A stretch of DNA of 64,000 bases from Polytrichum commune (GCA_950295325.1 OX485803.1:56931554-56995553), one strand, 5' to 3'; counted from the first letter of the stretch, positions 23,061 to 36,699 are shown. Notes: generated by a model from the letters alone, not told the origin. Program-made: numbers and translations.

Positions 23061-24970
23061 AACCCTACTCTGAAATTATTTCACACTATATTTACATATT
23101 AAACCATTTTTTGCACGACAAATACCGGACAGATTCTTTAAGACCGGATACATGAATGGACTAAGACCGGTACATGAAACCTTGCCTTAATGTCTAACCA
23201 TTTTAGGGGCTTCATAGAATGGGGACAAGTGCACCAAATGTCCTCGTATCATTAAATATCATTAGAATGGTGGAAAGTGTGTCATAACATTATACAGTTT
23301 TGGATCAATTTTCTGTGGGGTTTGGAATTTGTGGAGTTATATTTTGGGTTTCCCCCATAATTTGGGTATACTCAGTCTCAGTGTAGGGTTGACCACCTAT
23401 AGCTAGCTAAATTCACGTGGGGGAAACATTATCAAATGTAAACCGATATTTAATAATGTTTAAATTGACATGCTTGACGTGTCCAGTTGGAGGAAGTCCC
23501 AGATAGAGTCCCAACTCATATAGAAACTTGCTAACCCAGGGGGTGCTCTTAATTGGAAAATGACATGCATGGGTCACTATGAAATTATTACCCTAAATGG
23601 AAGAAGTCTATAAAGGAAAAAAATGTATGTGCACTCATGGCAGGCTAGAAAATGAACTTGTGTATTTATACCAAGCTTTTCAATTTAATGGGGAAAATGC
23701 CTCCTTTACATACATAAGAATTAAATAGGCCTTTATTACATATGAAATCGGTTTTTACTTTCCAATGAGAAAGTCATGGGATATTTTTTCCATCCATAAC
23801 ATGTAACTCATCGATTGCAATAAACAAACAAAGACAAGAGTACAATAACTTAGCCACAATCTAAAGAGAAAAACTCAAGGGCGCCCTACATGAGTTTGGG
23901 CCCTCCAATTTTGTAAAACCCTAAAACCCAAATGCAAACCCCAACAAAAATAGAAAATGTAGTCAATGAGAACTATTAATATACGACAATAATAGACAAA
24001 AATGTGAATTGGATGAACTCACACATTTATTACCCCCTTGTTGTACATCTACCTTTACTTCAACATTCTTAATAGATTTTTTCAATGTACACAATAGAGA
24101 AAAATAATACCTCTCCCTTGTGTATATTATGTATGTTAATGCCCCAAATATCACCCCTTCTTACACTCACATCAATTCATATGTGGTATGAAGAATCCAC
24201 CCCTTTCCCACCCCCTGCGTCTTGCTAGCCACTAAACACATTGTTAGCTAAATATTGCCCTAGCTACCATGCTACCTACATGTACGTTAGCCTCTCATCT
24301 TCCACTCCCCTTTTAGAAAGGGCATGGACGTGCTAGAGTGAGTAATATTATAGTTTTTCGCTACACAATACAACAAATACTTCGTGGAGCACATGTTCTT
24401 AGAGAAAACTAATTTAAAATAGAATGTTGGGAATCAGAGGAACTTTGCCATGTTAGAAATTCCAAAGAGGGTAATGAGACCGCTTTGCCAAGTGACATTT
24501 TCAAAGGAGAAACAAGCAACTCCCTTTTCCTTGATGCAAAGCATGGGTATTAGGCCATGTTTCCCCTTTACCCTAGAGGGAAAATTTAAGAAGCTTCTTG
24601 TGAACATCAAGTTTCTCAGAATGCTTGGTGCCTTTGCAACGGATTGTGTAAATTGCACAAATACTTGAACCACAACAGATCTCGTCTACCATTTCACACA
24701 ACATGTCAATGAGCGTGTCTCACAAATGGAACCCTCTGCCCACAAGCACAAAGATAGATCCAGGGAAGAAGGCAAAATTTGCATTCTTTGTTGAGCTTCA
24801 GTTGTAAGTGCTTAGAAAAGAAAAAGAAAAAATAACGCCCGTGCTTTAGCACCGGCATGAATGCGAGCCCGTTAACCTTGTATTGATCATAGCGCACCAT
24901 GATGCAATATAAAGTGTTATGCCTCTGTGGGAGGTGGGCTCTGGTGTATTTTTAGGTATATGTAATAATT
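23061..24970. other. Intergenic, plus 3' flank of the LINE
   Basis: This is AT-rich with no supported gene. At 23160-23190 'gaccggtacatgaaaccttgcc' resembles, in inverse orientation, the terminal repeat of R1 (37117-37142). Opposing ORFs at 24434-24673 show no known motif. The LINE coding frame ends at 24971, and its 3' untranslated end should lie just left of it. Confidence 0.35.
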
Positions 24971-27900
24971 TTAAGGTGGGGGGATGGGTGCTTGTTTGTT
25001 ATCTAGTTTCCTTTTATTCAGGATCAGGTATGTGAGGTATTTGATGGCATTTTGGTGTAGATGTTTCATAAGGAGTTTGATGCTTGATTTGGGGATTTTT
25101 AGTTCGGCGAGTTTTTCGATGGAGTGTTCATGGATGGCTCCTCTAACTCCAGCTGTGATGGTAATGATGGGGTTGGTCTTCCAACCATTGTTTTGTATGG
25201 TGTTGATTAATGGATCGTATTTCGTGTGTTTCCGGGTGATTGCTTGTTCTGGGAATCTGTCATGGCAGTATGTAAATTCAATAAATTGGATTGTGTGTGT
25301 TGGGGAGGGTAGTATTGGTGTTTGTGCTTGGTGAGGAGCACCAATTATGCATAGGATGTCCGGTCTTAGTCTAGCTTGGCAATTGCATGGCATTTGTTGG
25401 CATGAGCATTTAATGAGCCAATCAAGAATTGTTTGTTCTGGTGTTGTGTTGTTAATTTTTCCTGCATTGGTTAGTGTGAAATATCGGGTGTTTTTGTTGG
25501 CTTGGAGTGTTTGGGTGATGAGGTGTACCGCGTTGTTGTGTCTTGCAATTCTTAATCCTTTTATGTATGGGTGTTCACATGTGGATAGTAGGTGGGGCCA
25601 TGTGTCTCTGTCGTTTTTGTGGCATAATGTGCAGTTGGGGTTTTGGTGTGTGAGAGGCCAGAAAATGTTTTTCCTATGGTTGCCCATGTATTGGGCGTAT
25701 CTAAATTTTAGTGTTTGGGTAATTTGTGCGTCGCTTATTTTGTCGTTTGTCCAAAAATGGTTAGAGAGTTTTTGGTTTATCTGCTCATTTGAGAGCCATT
25801 TGTCGACATATGGGAATTTATGTTTGGCTATTAGCGTTTCACGGGATTCGTGTTCTTTTGTTATGAATGTGTTTAGGTTGCGTATGGCTCCGTCATGCGT
25901 GGCCGTCGGGCAACTTGCTAACCAATATGGAGTAGAGTGTGCTATGTGTATGTGGGGTGTGGGGGATGGTTTTTCCTTGAGGGTCCCTTCATTGGCTAGG
26001 GCGTCGGCTATTTCGTTTCCGATGATGCCTGTGTGTGCTCGTACCTTGTGTATGTGGATTTTGTGTGGTGTCCAATATATTTGTCGGATGATGGCCGCTA
26101 TGAGTAATTTATCTGGGTGGTGATGTTGTGATGTGGGGTGTTGTATATGGTTGTTGATTAGGAATATGATGTTAAGGCTATCTGTAAATATATGTGTTTC
26201 TGTTTGGGTATTTTGTATGTTTTCGATGGCTATGAGTATTGCATTAGGTTCCGCTCTTAGGATGTTTTGGTATCCGGGTAGTCTTTCTGCTATGTGGGTG
26301 TTGTTGTTGGGACTATATACTCCTGATCCTGCTATGTTGCCTTCTATTTGTCCTTCGGAATTTTTAGTGGGTGGGATAAATGATCCGTCCGTGTATGTAC
26401 ATTTTTGGGGTTGGAATTTAAGGGGGTGGGTGTGATTAAGTTCAATAGGGAGAGGTGGCGTATTATGGTTTGTATGTATTTGCGGGGGGATTGCTTTGGG
26501 TGCATTGTTCCATGAGTTGGAGAATTTGACTTTATAGGGTTTTGTGTTGGGTTTGGTGGGATGGATGTCTATGTGTATGTTAAGTGTTTTCTTTAGGATA
26601 TTTTGTAGTTCTTGTGGGGGTTGTATATTTATTGATAGATGTGCGGGGTTGGATACGCAAATTATGGATGTGAGCGATGGTTCCGCGTATTGATAGTATT
26701 TTGGCCATTCCGGTGTAGGAGCATATTGTATGGTGTGTGGTGGTATTGTTGCAATCGTGTGGATGTCCTCATGAATATTAAGTGGTAGTGATTGTGTTGT
26801 CCAGTCTTTGTGGTTAACTATTAGAATGGTGAGTGTGTGTGTGTCTTCTATGGCTGCCATTATGGCCCAATGAATAGCTTCTAGGGTCGTGTTGTGGTCC
26901 GTGGGGAATGCTAGGCCTATTCCCCTCCAGCGGGAGGACTGTGCGTGTCCCATGGAGCCAAATAGTATATCTCGGCTATGTGGTGAATTGTATTGTGTAA
27001 GTTGCATAGGGCAGGTGAGGGGGGAAGAATAATATGAGTGCGTAATTTTGTAGGATTCTATTAGCAGTTTGGTGATGTCTGGGTGTAGGGTGTGGTGTAG
27101 GTTATTTGGTAGTATGTTTTTGGGTTTTTTCTTGGGGAGTATGGTTATATATCTTTGGATAAGCCATAGTATTTCGGTTTCAAAGTCTTGTGGTGGGGGT
27201 TTTAGGAAGTTGGCGAGGTGTGGGAGATGGTTGTCATAGAAGCGGCTCCATAGCCATTGTAGTCTTTCAGTGTTTAGGGAGGTTATATAATTTCCTTTTT
27301 GATCGTAGATGTTGGATATTGTGGCTTGTATGTGTATGGTTGGTTTGTTGGTAATTATATCTTTGTCCGGGTTGCACTCTTGTGTGGATGTTGTGAGGTT
27401 GGTTATTTGGAGAGGGGGGTGTATAAATCGATTGTCTTTCGATTGGGAGGAATTTAGGAGGTTGGCGTATTGTTGGGTGATTTTTTGTTCTAATATTTTA
27501 CGTTGATGTTGTGTTATGAGAAGTAGGTTGTGATTGAGTAGGATGTTGTCGGGGTGTAGTAGGTCTTCTTCTGTGCGCCATTTTTGTGTGGATCCCTGTG
27601 TGGATTGCCAGTGGCATAGATATGTTCTTCGGATAGCTTGAGCCCCCCATTTATCTTTCCGGGTAGTGGTTTTTACTTGGGTTATGTTGTGTATTGCTCT
27701 CCCAAGGTTGTGTTGTGTGTGTGTATTTGGATGTTGGGTGTGGTTAGGGGATATTGGTTGTTCTAGTGTGGGGTGGGTTCCTTGGAGTGTGGGGGGTGGT
27801 GGTGGGTTCGGAAATAATGTTTTAGCTTGTTGGAGTGCCTCTTTGATGGTTCTTGGTGTATGTCTATATATGGTTTTGAATTCGTCTGGAGTTAATATAG

Positions 27901-30026
27901 CCCTAGTGTCTTTGTTTTGTATTTGTGTTATTGTGGTGATTCCATATGTATAAAGTTTGTCTAGGTATGTTTGGGTTTTCCTTTTTGAGTCGTCTGTAAG
28001 GCTATGATAGGTTGGGTTGTTTTTCCATATTTCCTCAAGGGGGGTGTTTTTTTATGGGAAATGCACGGATTGCGGTGGTGACGTGTATTTCATATTCTCT
28101 TTCTAGAAGAAATAATGTTCTAGCTATTGGTGATCTTGTGCATGCTTGTTGTTTTAGTTTGGGTAGGTGTAGTGAGCCTCCGTATTTGGCCGATGTGTAT
28201 TTGGCTAGGCCTTGGTATATATTACCTAGTTGGCCGGGGTCGTTAAGGGCTTGTATAAGTTGTTGTCCGATACAATGGATGTAGTCGGGGAGAAGTGAGG
28301 TTACATTTATACCAAAGTTTTTGTGTGAGAGTTGTGTGAGGATATTAGCGGAACTTTTGGGTATGTGGCATATATCTTTAGTTAGTTTGCTAATGATTTT
28401 GTCCAACTTTTTGATGTCAGGCTTAGAAAAAGGGACGGCGTAGTATGCGTACGCAATGCGAGGTTTAATGACCGTATTCAATATTTTGATTTTTTGCTTG
28501 AGGCTTGCCGGGGAGAGGGTTAATAGTTTGCTTTGTTGTTTGGTCTTTTGGATTGTGATTTCTCTTTGTAGGTTCCATTTAAGGGACGGTATTAGGTGTA
28601 TGCCTAAGTATGTGTAGGATTCGTTTTGTGTGAGGGTTGGGAAATTTTGGGATTTGTAGGTGATGTTTTGTGATTGGATGAATGCTTTGAAGGTATTTGG
28701 TTTGAGTTTGGATTGGTTAGGGCATCCCATTATTGCACATTTCGAGAGATTTAGGTCCATGTGTGACCATTCTGCGAATTTTTGTAATTTGTTTATTTGT
28801 GGTTGTAGATGTAGATGTTGGATGTTGTCGGTAATGATTGCCAAATCATCCGCGTATGCGGTTGTGGTGCATGTGGTACTTGACGTGTTAAAATGGTAGC
28901 CCAAGTTATCTTTTTCTAGCCATCTTAGGAGTGGTTCAATGAATATGATAAATAAGTATGGACTAAGGGTGTCCCCTTGTATCGTCCCTCGGCTAATTTC
29001 TATGGGTGGTGTTGAGCCGAAATGGTTTCCGGTAAAGGAGGTGGATGAATTTTTGTATATATTACCAACGATGTCGATTGCGTCTATAGGGTATCCTAGG
29101 TCTTCCATTAGAGCTAATAACCTTGCGTGGTCAATGGATCCAAAGGCATTACGGAAATCTATGTAGGTTAGGTAGATGTCCTTGTTGGTAAGTCTTGCGT
29201 CTTCGAGTGTGGCAATAATCATTTGAATTTGTCTTTAGGTGTTACGTTGTGGCCTAAATCCCTCTTGGCTAAAATGTAATATTCTATGTTGTTCTCCGTA
29301 ACTCGTAAGTAGTGTTGTGAGGATGTTTGTGAAGAGTTTGTATATTGTATTGGCTAGGGCGATTGGTCGGTAGTTGGCGATGTAGGTTGGATCATCTTTT
29401 TTGTGCAATAGGATGGTTTTACTGTGTTTCCAGTGGGTTGGTATTTCTTTTTGTTTGTAGTATTGTTTGAAAAATAAAAAGAGTAAATCGTGCCATTGTG
29501 ATGGTAAAATTTTAATTATGTCATTGGGAATGTTATCCGGCCCGGGGGTTTTTCCACGTGTTAGTCTCCAAATCCATGTGTCATATGTTTCTCGAGTGAA
29601 GTGGTTGTATATTTGTGTGTTTGGGGGGGCTCGTTTTTCTAGTAAGATGCCGTTGTGTGTATGCCATGGGTATTTACGTATTGCGCATAGGCATGTAACT
29701 GGGTGGTCCGTGGTGTCTTCGCATAGGGGTGCTTGTCTTCGGAATGATAGTTGTTGTATATAGTGTATCTCTTTGGCTATGTCTTTGGGGTTTGTGAGGA
29801 TGTGGCCTTGTTGGGTTTTTAGGCAATCGAGGGAGTTAGCAGTTGTGGGATGAAATATCTTTTTGTGTATTTTTTTGGATTTTATGTTTAATAGTGCTCT
29901 GTACTTTGTGATGGCAATCTTGCAGTTTATTGCGGTTTGTTTGGTGGTGATTTTGTGGGCTTCATCTTTAGCTTTTTTACCTATATTGATTATTTCCTCT
30001 ATCCATATTGTGAGGTAAGTGCTCAC
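24971..30026 (-). pseudogene. LINE polyprotein: RT, RNase H and restriction-like endonuclease-type C-terminus
   Basis: This is one continuous retrotransposon frame on the minus strand, broken twice: a TAA at 29235-29237 (probably from CAA) and a frameshift near 28035 in adjoining A and C runs. In order it shows RT fingers (GKTPGPDNIPNDII, NYRPIALANTIYK), the palm with YADD (about 28840), a long open linker 28030-27010, and RNase H with TDGS, RAEPNA, FTDSLN and HTGIIGNEIADA (D-E-D-D). Then come a Cys/His cluster CTLCHKNDRDTW..H..TC and a C-terminal block with RPDI, EFTY, KHTKYD and GVRGA, resembling the PD-(D/E)xK endonuclease of R2-like LINEs. No apurinic endonuclease is present, since the frame starts abruptly after an in-frame TAA near 30027 and is probably 5'-truncated. 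Not functional as it stands. Confidence 0.88.
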
Positions 30027-30029
30027 TTA

Positions 30030-30539
30030 AGATATGGATACATGGATATCTAGTAAATATGGCAGTTGAGATGATTATTACTTATTACTTGGGAAGGAGA
30101 GCGCACTCCACCACATGCGGTATCTGGAAGGTGATTTGCAAACCACGAGCGAGGAGTTCTAACTTACGGACACAATATTTAGTTGTCATATGGTATTTAA
30201 TGTCACCCTGGTAACTTTTGGGATGACTTTTCTTATGAATAAGTGAACAATTATTGTCATGGACGATGGATGAGTTCATGCATTGGGCCATAACCCTACC
30301 TTCTCTTGTCAGCAACTTGTGATGAAATATTGTCATGGATAATTACAATTTGGATGAGAAATCCACATAGTAAGTGACAGTAATTGCAACACTGTATATG
30401 TATATTATGTAAACAATTTACAAGGAACGATAAATAATGTTGGGTTAAGATCTAGTGCCGTGACACTATACTGCAATTTATAATTAGGATTGAGCAAACC
30501 AAATAGAATTTAGTGATACTAAATATCGTATTCAGTGTG
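30030..30539. other. Spacer between LINE and hAT remnant
   Basis: This is AT-rich with no supported coding sequence or repeat; it holds the 5' junction of the truncated LINE at its left edge. Confidence 0.35.
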
Positions 30540-32300
30540 GCAGTCGGAGGATGGCAGATGCAACTAGGCCGGCAGACACAATGAATGGGTAGTGCCGGCA
30601 GTTAGTTACAAGCTAGCCGGTTGATTTTGAGAATTTCCGAATGCAATTGGAAAGTTTAGGAAGGGGTTCCGGAAGAAAATCAAGGTTTATGGAAATGGAC
30701 CGATTAGAAGAAAAAAAATGCCGGCATTAAGGCAAGCTGCCCAAGAGTATCCACGGCAAATTACCGATTGAAAATTTATTTTCACGGCGGACAGCCGACC
30801 AAATATATATATTAAGTAATTTCTTCAAAACTATGCATAGTTGGAGACTATGCCTTGTTGGCTTGTGGTTTAGGGTTACTTGCTTCCTGCCACAACTTCC
30901 ATTCCGCAGCGGTGGAGCTTGCATTTTCGTTTGCATTATGAGTTTTTGAGTTCTAGAATTGTTGGATTGTTGAGTAACAATAGCTTCAAGAGGTTTTCGT
31001 TGTTGTTGCTCTACAAAACTGTGAGGTACTGTACTTACAGTGAGACAAAAATATTGTTTGAGGGAGTGCCGACAGTGCACAATACTCGTCCACTTCATCG
31101 CATCTCGTGTTATCACACTCGTGCACTTCGTCGCATCTCCCAAGCTTCAGGTAACTTGCCATTTTGTAGTGTTATCACACTCGTGTGGACATCTTGTGAG
31201 ATCACTTGTTTGAGGGAGTGTCGGGTAGTGCCGGCAGTTACAAGCTAGGAGGAGGAAGAATTAAGTGCACACAGTTTCCATAACCATTGTTCATTCCATT
31301 TCAGATACCCTTATAGGAGAAAAAAGACGGAGAAGGAGAAGGAGAAGACGTGTGAATTTTGTGGACCAAACAGCATGTAAGCGTGATTTTTTAGCCTTCA
31401 GGCTTCAGTGCACTACGGAATGGGGGGATAAGAATTTCAGAGATTTGTGGGGCATAATAACTTAGAATCATGTTTTGCAAGCACGGTACCCCAATCTGCT
31501 TATTCTTGCAGAGTTAGCTCATGTGCAATGTGTTTCTACAGCGACATGTGAGCGTGCTTTCAGTGTGCATAATTTGATCAAGACCAAAGTTAGAAATAGG
31601 TTGGATAGTAAGAATCTCGATGCAATGCTGCGAATTGCCTTGGAAGGGCCAGATGAGGAGGTAGATGACATAATTGGTGACGCTATCCCACTTTGGAAGA
31701 AGGACAATAAGTACCGTTTTTTATATGCTAATCCCTCTTCTTATTTGAATTCTCCTAATACAGTGAGTGTGAGTGATGTGTCTTGTTCGTTTGGGGCAAT
31801 TGATACTAACGGCAATGGTACGCAAATTTCGTGATTTTTCAATACTAACTAGCCTCCGGATAATACTTGGACCCTTTTGTGGTGCTTGTATTTTCCGAAG
31901 GCTAAATCCTTTGCCCTAATATGGTAGGGGCTTTGCCAGGTTCAACTCCTACTAAGGATACTATTTAGACGAAAAAAAATGGAGAGTGAATGCCCACATT
32001 ATTTAATCCTAAACACTTGAAAAAAAAATTAAAAAATGACAATGACACATCCACCACCAAAATATAAAACCAGCCCCACTTTAGACCTTTTGGAAATTGC
32101 ATAAATGAAAAAACAAATGTTGGCTAATTGCCAAAATACATTAGGAAATGGGGGCTATTAACCAATAAATTTTGCACTCTCTAGGTCCACTTCCGGGTAA
32201 AATTTGAAAAATCCGAGCCACCTCTAGAAAGCTCGGCAATTAGTTGTTTTCTCTACATAACTCCCCAGATTCTCGGCAGACAACTGTGCCCCCACTCGGT
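30540..32300 (+). mobile_element. Deleted hAT copy (same family as 37143-42113)
   Basis: The left part (30560-30830) parallels 37143-37390, with shared phrases such as 'gttacaagctagcc', 'gaatttccgaatg', 'gaccgatt' and 'aagtagccga'. The right part carries the transposase C-terminus and the same 3' tail 'ctaaatccttt...aaggata', then 'actccccagattc' at about 32263, which parallels the right terminus at 42100-42113. About 3 kb of interior, including the zinc finger and most of the transposase, is missing. Exact ends and target duplication could not be fixed. Confidence 0.65.
31343..31834 (+). pseudogene. hAT transposase C-terminal (dimerisation) fragment
   Basis: The frame reads ACKRDFLAF, TTEWGDKNFRDLWGIIT, a TAG stop (31463-31465), then QARYPNLLILAELA, VSTATCERAFS and RNRLDSKNLDAMLRIALEG, and ends at TGA. 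This is the hAT C-terminal dimerisation signature (S.ERxFS, NRLxxxxLxxxLRI). It aligns along its whole length with 41271-41723. It is a non-autonomous remnant. Confidence 0.85.
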
Positions 32301-32915
32301 GCATGGGGACACGATCAGTAAACTCCAATTTTTTAAGAGCTTGTGGCAACCCTCCTTCAATGATCCGGGAGAACCGGTTGGGTTGACGTTCAAGAGTGAA
32401 GGAAAATTACTGATCATTTAAGAATAATCTAGAGAATATATCCCAAATTAATAAAGGAAAACCAAAGGATGTTAACATGTAACCGGTTGGACTTGCAAAC
32501 ACTAGGATTTCAACCGATTATGCGCAAAAATCTCCCCGATCATTGCCCTCCTTGCACAACAACCATAATTGTAGCATTGACATGAGCAAACATGTATAAG
32601 TTACTCAATCACATAGTCAACGACATTCTTCAGTCATGCGAGTCGGTTCCATGTTTCTGGACTATGTCAATTGTATTCCATGGGCCCCCAAGAAAATAGG
32701 TCCATTCAATAAATTCACACATTCATTATAGAATTTGTACTATGTCAATTATATTCCATGAGCCCCCCAAAAAATGGGTCCATTCAAAAAATTCGCACAT
32801 TCACTGTCGTGCACCTCTCCATGGGGAGGGCCCAAAACACCATGGGCACAAGGGGGACCCCGGAGTGACACCCGGGACTTGTGATGCCATTGGTGAGAAG
32901 GCCTAAGTAAACACC
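32301..32915. other. Intergenic, no feature recognised
   Basis: There is no supported gene. A local duplication of 'actatgtcaattrtattccatgrgccccc' occurs at about 32661-32690 and 32741-32770. Confidence 0.35.
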
Positions 32916-35900
32916 GAGCATTGTGGTGGCCACCGAGCATAAAGTTCAGATACTTGAAGTAGCACCCAATCTCTCTTTCCAAGCTGCCAATGTTTAAATG
33001 TGGTGTATCTGAAAGCTTGAACTTGAAATTGCAGATGAAGATGCTCAGAAGGAGTTGCATGAACGCCACCCTAGTTATTCTGTTCATTCAAATGGTTGTG
33101 GAGGCTGGTCTTTGAGAAACTTAAGCCTACTTTGGCCACATTGAACAAATCTGTTGGCTACAGTAGTGCTACCAAGCACAATATAAGGTATACGGCCCCA
33201 TTGTGGACACTTCCAACTTACTTGCAGTTTCAAATATCGCACTGGATTAGGAATGTAGTCTCATCAAGTTAGCAATCGCGAATCACATAAATAGTTGATT
33301 AAAGATTCAAATTCTGAGCAGACATGCGAGGTATAGGAGGTCAAAGTGATTTCTATTTTCCTTCTTTAGTGATCAGAAGTTGTCTTCCTAAATGTGTTCA
33401 CAATTGGATGTAAATAATAACTAAAAAACATTTGAGCCCATGGAATTTCGCACCAAATCCATGTCATCAACAAAGAAATTTGAAAATAAGACTGTATGTA
33501 TGTTGGGGTTCTAACTCTTGGGTTTTTAACTCCCTTTTAGCTTCATCGATAATTAGTTGACATACAATGTCTAGAAGATCAAAGCATATGCCAAAGTAAA
33601 ACTAAATCTTTGATTGTATTTAGATACAATTAGATGTTGAAACTCACAGATTTAGTTGTGTTGGTTGCAACGTTGTTCCTGTCAACATGAACTTTTCAAT
33701 GACGACATTGAAATGGATCTCCTAGGTGTGAGATGGCGGGGGGGGGGGGACCATGGACAGGTTTGTTGAAGCCAGAAATCAGTGCCCGTTTGTGATGAAT
33801 ATGGAAACACTCCTAAACCATTTCCCCCACCAAGCCTAGAACATCTCCGGTGTTGCAATGGACACCTGAAATGGAAATGGAAATGGAAATGGGCTGAAGA
33901 CCAATATCCTCCAAAGACCCACGGACGATTGCAGTAGATGTGAGTTTTATGGGATGGATGATGTGGAGGACGAGGAATCTGGCATCTGTGCAACCTAGGA
34001 ATGGAAATGCCAACGCGGAAGTGCAACAGAGGAGTTGCAGGCCCAAGCAAGAATCTGGAATGCGGGTGAAGAAGGCATTGCGAACGATGAAGACAGGCCT
34101 ACCTTCTCCACTGCATTCCTTTTTTTCCTTCTTGGATGCCCATGCTTTTACATACAAGGAAGGTGAACGTGTGGTGCACGAATCTCGTAGCTGGGCTGAT
34201 GTAGGAAAAGGAAACCGATGTAGTCCCTAAGACCCGTAAATTCTAGGTCCCCACCCATTGTCCCAGTGAAAATTACACTAGCATCTTAACATGCTCTCCA
34301 CCCATCATGTGCAACAAACAACAAGAACTCTAGAAACGTATAGTTGCTAGACTTGGCGCTAGAGGCTGGACTGACCAATTGGAAGCCTTGTTCCTTAGGA
34401 GGAAATGAATAACGCTATGTTTTCAGTAAAATTTAGACTTAATCACAAGTTCTGGACATGATGAAATTCTACATACGCAGTTTTATCGGTGGACTTTACG
34501 ATGGAAATAATAGCAACTCTACCTAGATGTGGATTGCATCTCTTGTTGTAGCATACTTTAGTTGCATGCACGCTATGTTGTTTGTGGAAAAATATGCATC
34601 TCTAGAGAATATTTGACCATATTGCTTCTCAAAGTATGAATAATTGGGAGTTTCGTCATATTCTTCTACATAGAATGTTTTACAATGTGCATATCTTAAT
34701 TGTGCAAAAAAATACTTTCTTATGCATTATTTATTTCGGACAAGTCTTTTGTGCAAATTACTTTAATATATCAACAATGTTTTGCTTGATGTGATCGATT
34801 TGGTTCAAGACAAGGTTGCCTAGGGCATGCATGGTACAGTGTAGTACTAACTTTGAATTTTGTGAAGGAAAAATCATAAAAATTTGAAAAACACATTGAT
34901 CCACAAAGCCAAGCAATGTTGACAAAAACAATTTCAAGAAAAGTTTACATATTTTAGAAGACAGTTCAAGTAGATATATTGAACATGTAATTATTTAAAA
35001 ATTGTTTAAAAATTATAAAATTACATTAAATCAATTTTTGTTAGAAATTTTTGTAATGATGCCCTCAAGTTTATAATGAATTCAAGGAATATGAGAAGAG
35101 AATCCAACTTCAAAATGTTTAAGGTCATGAAATCTACGTCCAAAACCAAATTTAGCCATTACCTTTTGAGCAATACTTTTAATAACAAGTTTTGAAGATC
35201 TCATGTTCATATTCTATATTTTGAGTACCTAACACAACAATAGAGGGCACCATGAAAAAATAGGAGGGTTATTGTTAAAGGTGGGGTTTGTATTAGGTAG
35301 GGTGTTCGAAAAGACTGGCTACCCACTTGGAATATGGATCCAAAATTGTTGAGACCGGTGGTAAGTAGGAAGCAAGTTTATCGCACAAAATTGTAGGAAA
35401 TATTTGCATATCTTTCAGAACCAAAGGTCGAAGGTTTTGGTATTGGAGAACTCATCCTCAACACCAATCAAAAATTTGTAACACATCGACAAGCAAAAGG
35501 ACAAAATCAACTACATATGTACATTTAGAATTAACATGTGATATTTTGAATATGTGAGAATAGAATAGGCCCATCATCTGGGTGGAAAATGAAAATTAGG
35601 ATTCTAACCATGAGTGAGAGTATGCACATATTTTGGACGAGTGTATACTATATTTGAGGGTATGATCATCCAAGAAAAAAAATACAAAATTAGGGTTCTA
35701 GCCATGAGTGGGTGCATAAGTACTTCTATATTTGAAGCAATGTGTAATCTTAACATATTTATGCATATTTTTTCCTCACAATTTGTTTTTGTGTATAGAG
35801 AATTGTATAATTTTGCAGGTGATGCATGCACATTATTTTTCATCCTAATGAAGAGTGCACCCCAAGCAAGGTCGGACAAATTTACCTCAAGTTTTGCCAC

Positions 35901-36465
35901 CCTATGTCGATGTGTTAATAATGTAGGAACACAACCTCCAACGGCACAATACTCTCTCGATCTTCCAAAGGATTTGGCCCCTTGATGTTTGGTGTTGATT
36001 GATGGATGGTGTTGATGGAGTTGGAAGAGGGGTGGTTGTATGCTCATTGCTAATAGGCTTGCTCCTCTTAGCATAGATGAAGGCCACCTTGGAGGGAATT
36101 GTTTCATTTACGCTACATTCACATAAAATTTAGGCTCATCAGCCTAGATATTAGACTTGCATACATGATGTCAATGACACCCATGTAAACCGAGCTTTAT
36201 GTCTTGACAAGAGTACCTATTTTCCACAAGGAACTAGGATTTAAGTATATGTGGATTTATGCATGAATTTAGGATAATTCCAACTATCATTATGACGCAC
36301 ACTAGATCGTAAAAACACACAAGTATGGTGGTTGGTGAACATGAAATACAAACATTCAAAATTATGGTTGTTGTGTTGTTGCTTATGTTGTTGTCGTTTG
36401 ATGTTTTTGTCTCTACAAGTGCACATCCCTTATTATTTTTGGACAAGTGATTTGTTCAAATATAC
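32916..36465 (+). repeat. Dispersed repeat R3/R4, copy I
   Basis: Non-coding blocks here recur elsewhere. 32990-33240 matches about 47735-47960 ('aaattgcagatgaagatg', 'tgttcattcaaatggtt'). 34020-34870 matches about 62550-63590 ('gcacgaatctcgtagctggg', 'tctagaaacgtatagttgct'). 36240-36460 matches 50450-50690 in inverse orientation ('ataagggatgtgcac'). ORFs of 120-170 residues inside it are uncharacterised and poorly kept between copies. The block order suggests one large non-autonomous element, but I could not define termini. Confidence 0.55.
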
Positions 36466-36695
36466 TTAAATCTCAGTTGAAGATGGTTGTCAAGCCTTTA
36501 GGTCTAACCTAAATATGATAAACTTGTGCACTTGGGCTCCATGATGCGATGCTTCACACTAATTAACATTGGTAAATTCAAAGATAGCACCCCAAAGAAC
36601 ATAACACTGTTATGGCCACTCCCATGTACTTGCTTCCTTCCACGTTGTCAATGTCCTATCAAATTGTGTATAGACATACTATGTTCTTAGGAGTA
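36466..36695. other. Short spacer, no feature recognised
   Basis: No coding sequence or repeat partner was seen between the R3 block and the LINE fragment. Confidence 0.3.
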
Positions 36696-36699
36696 CCCC

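Noticed and set aside
24434-24673. Gene at paired opposing ORFs of about 75 codons
   Set aside because: The two frames overlap on opposite strands with no motif and no splice context; likely chance or an old repeat.
25347-26123. 258-codon plus-strand ORF rich in Trp and Cys
   Set aside because: It is the antisense of the LINE RNase H region, whose minus-strand reading contains conserved catalytic motifs.
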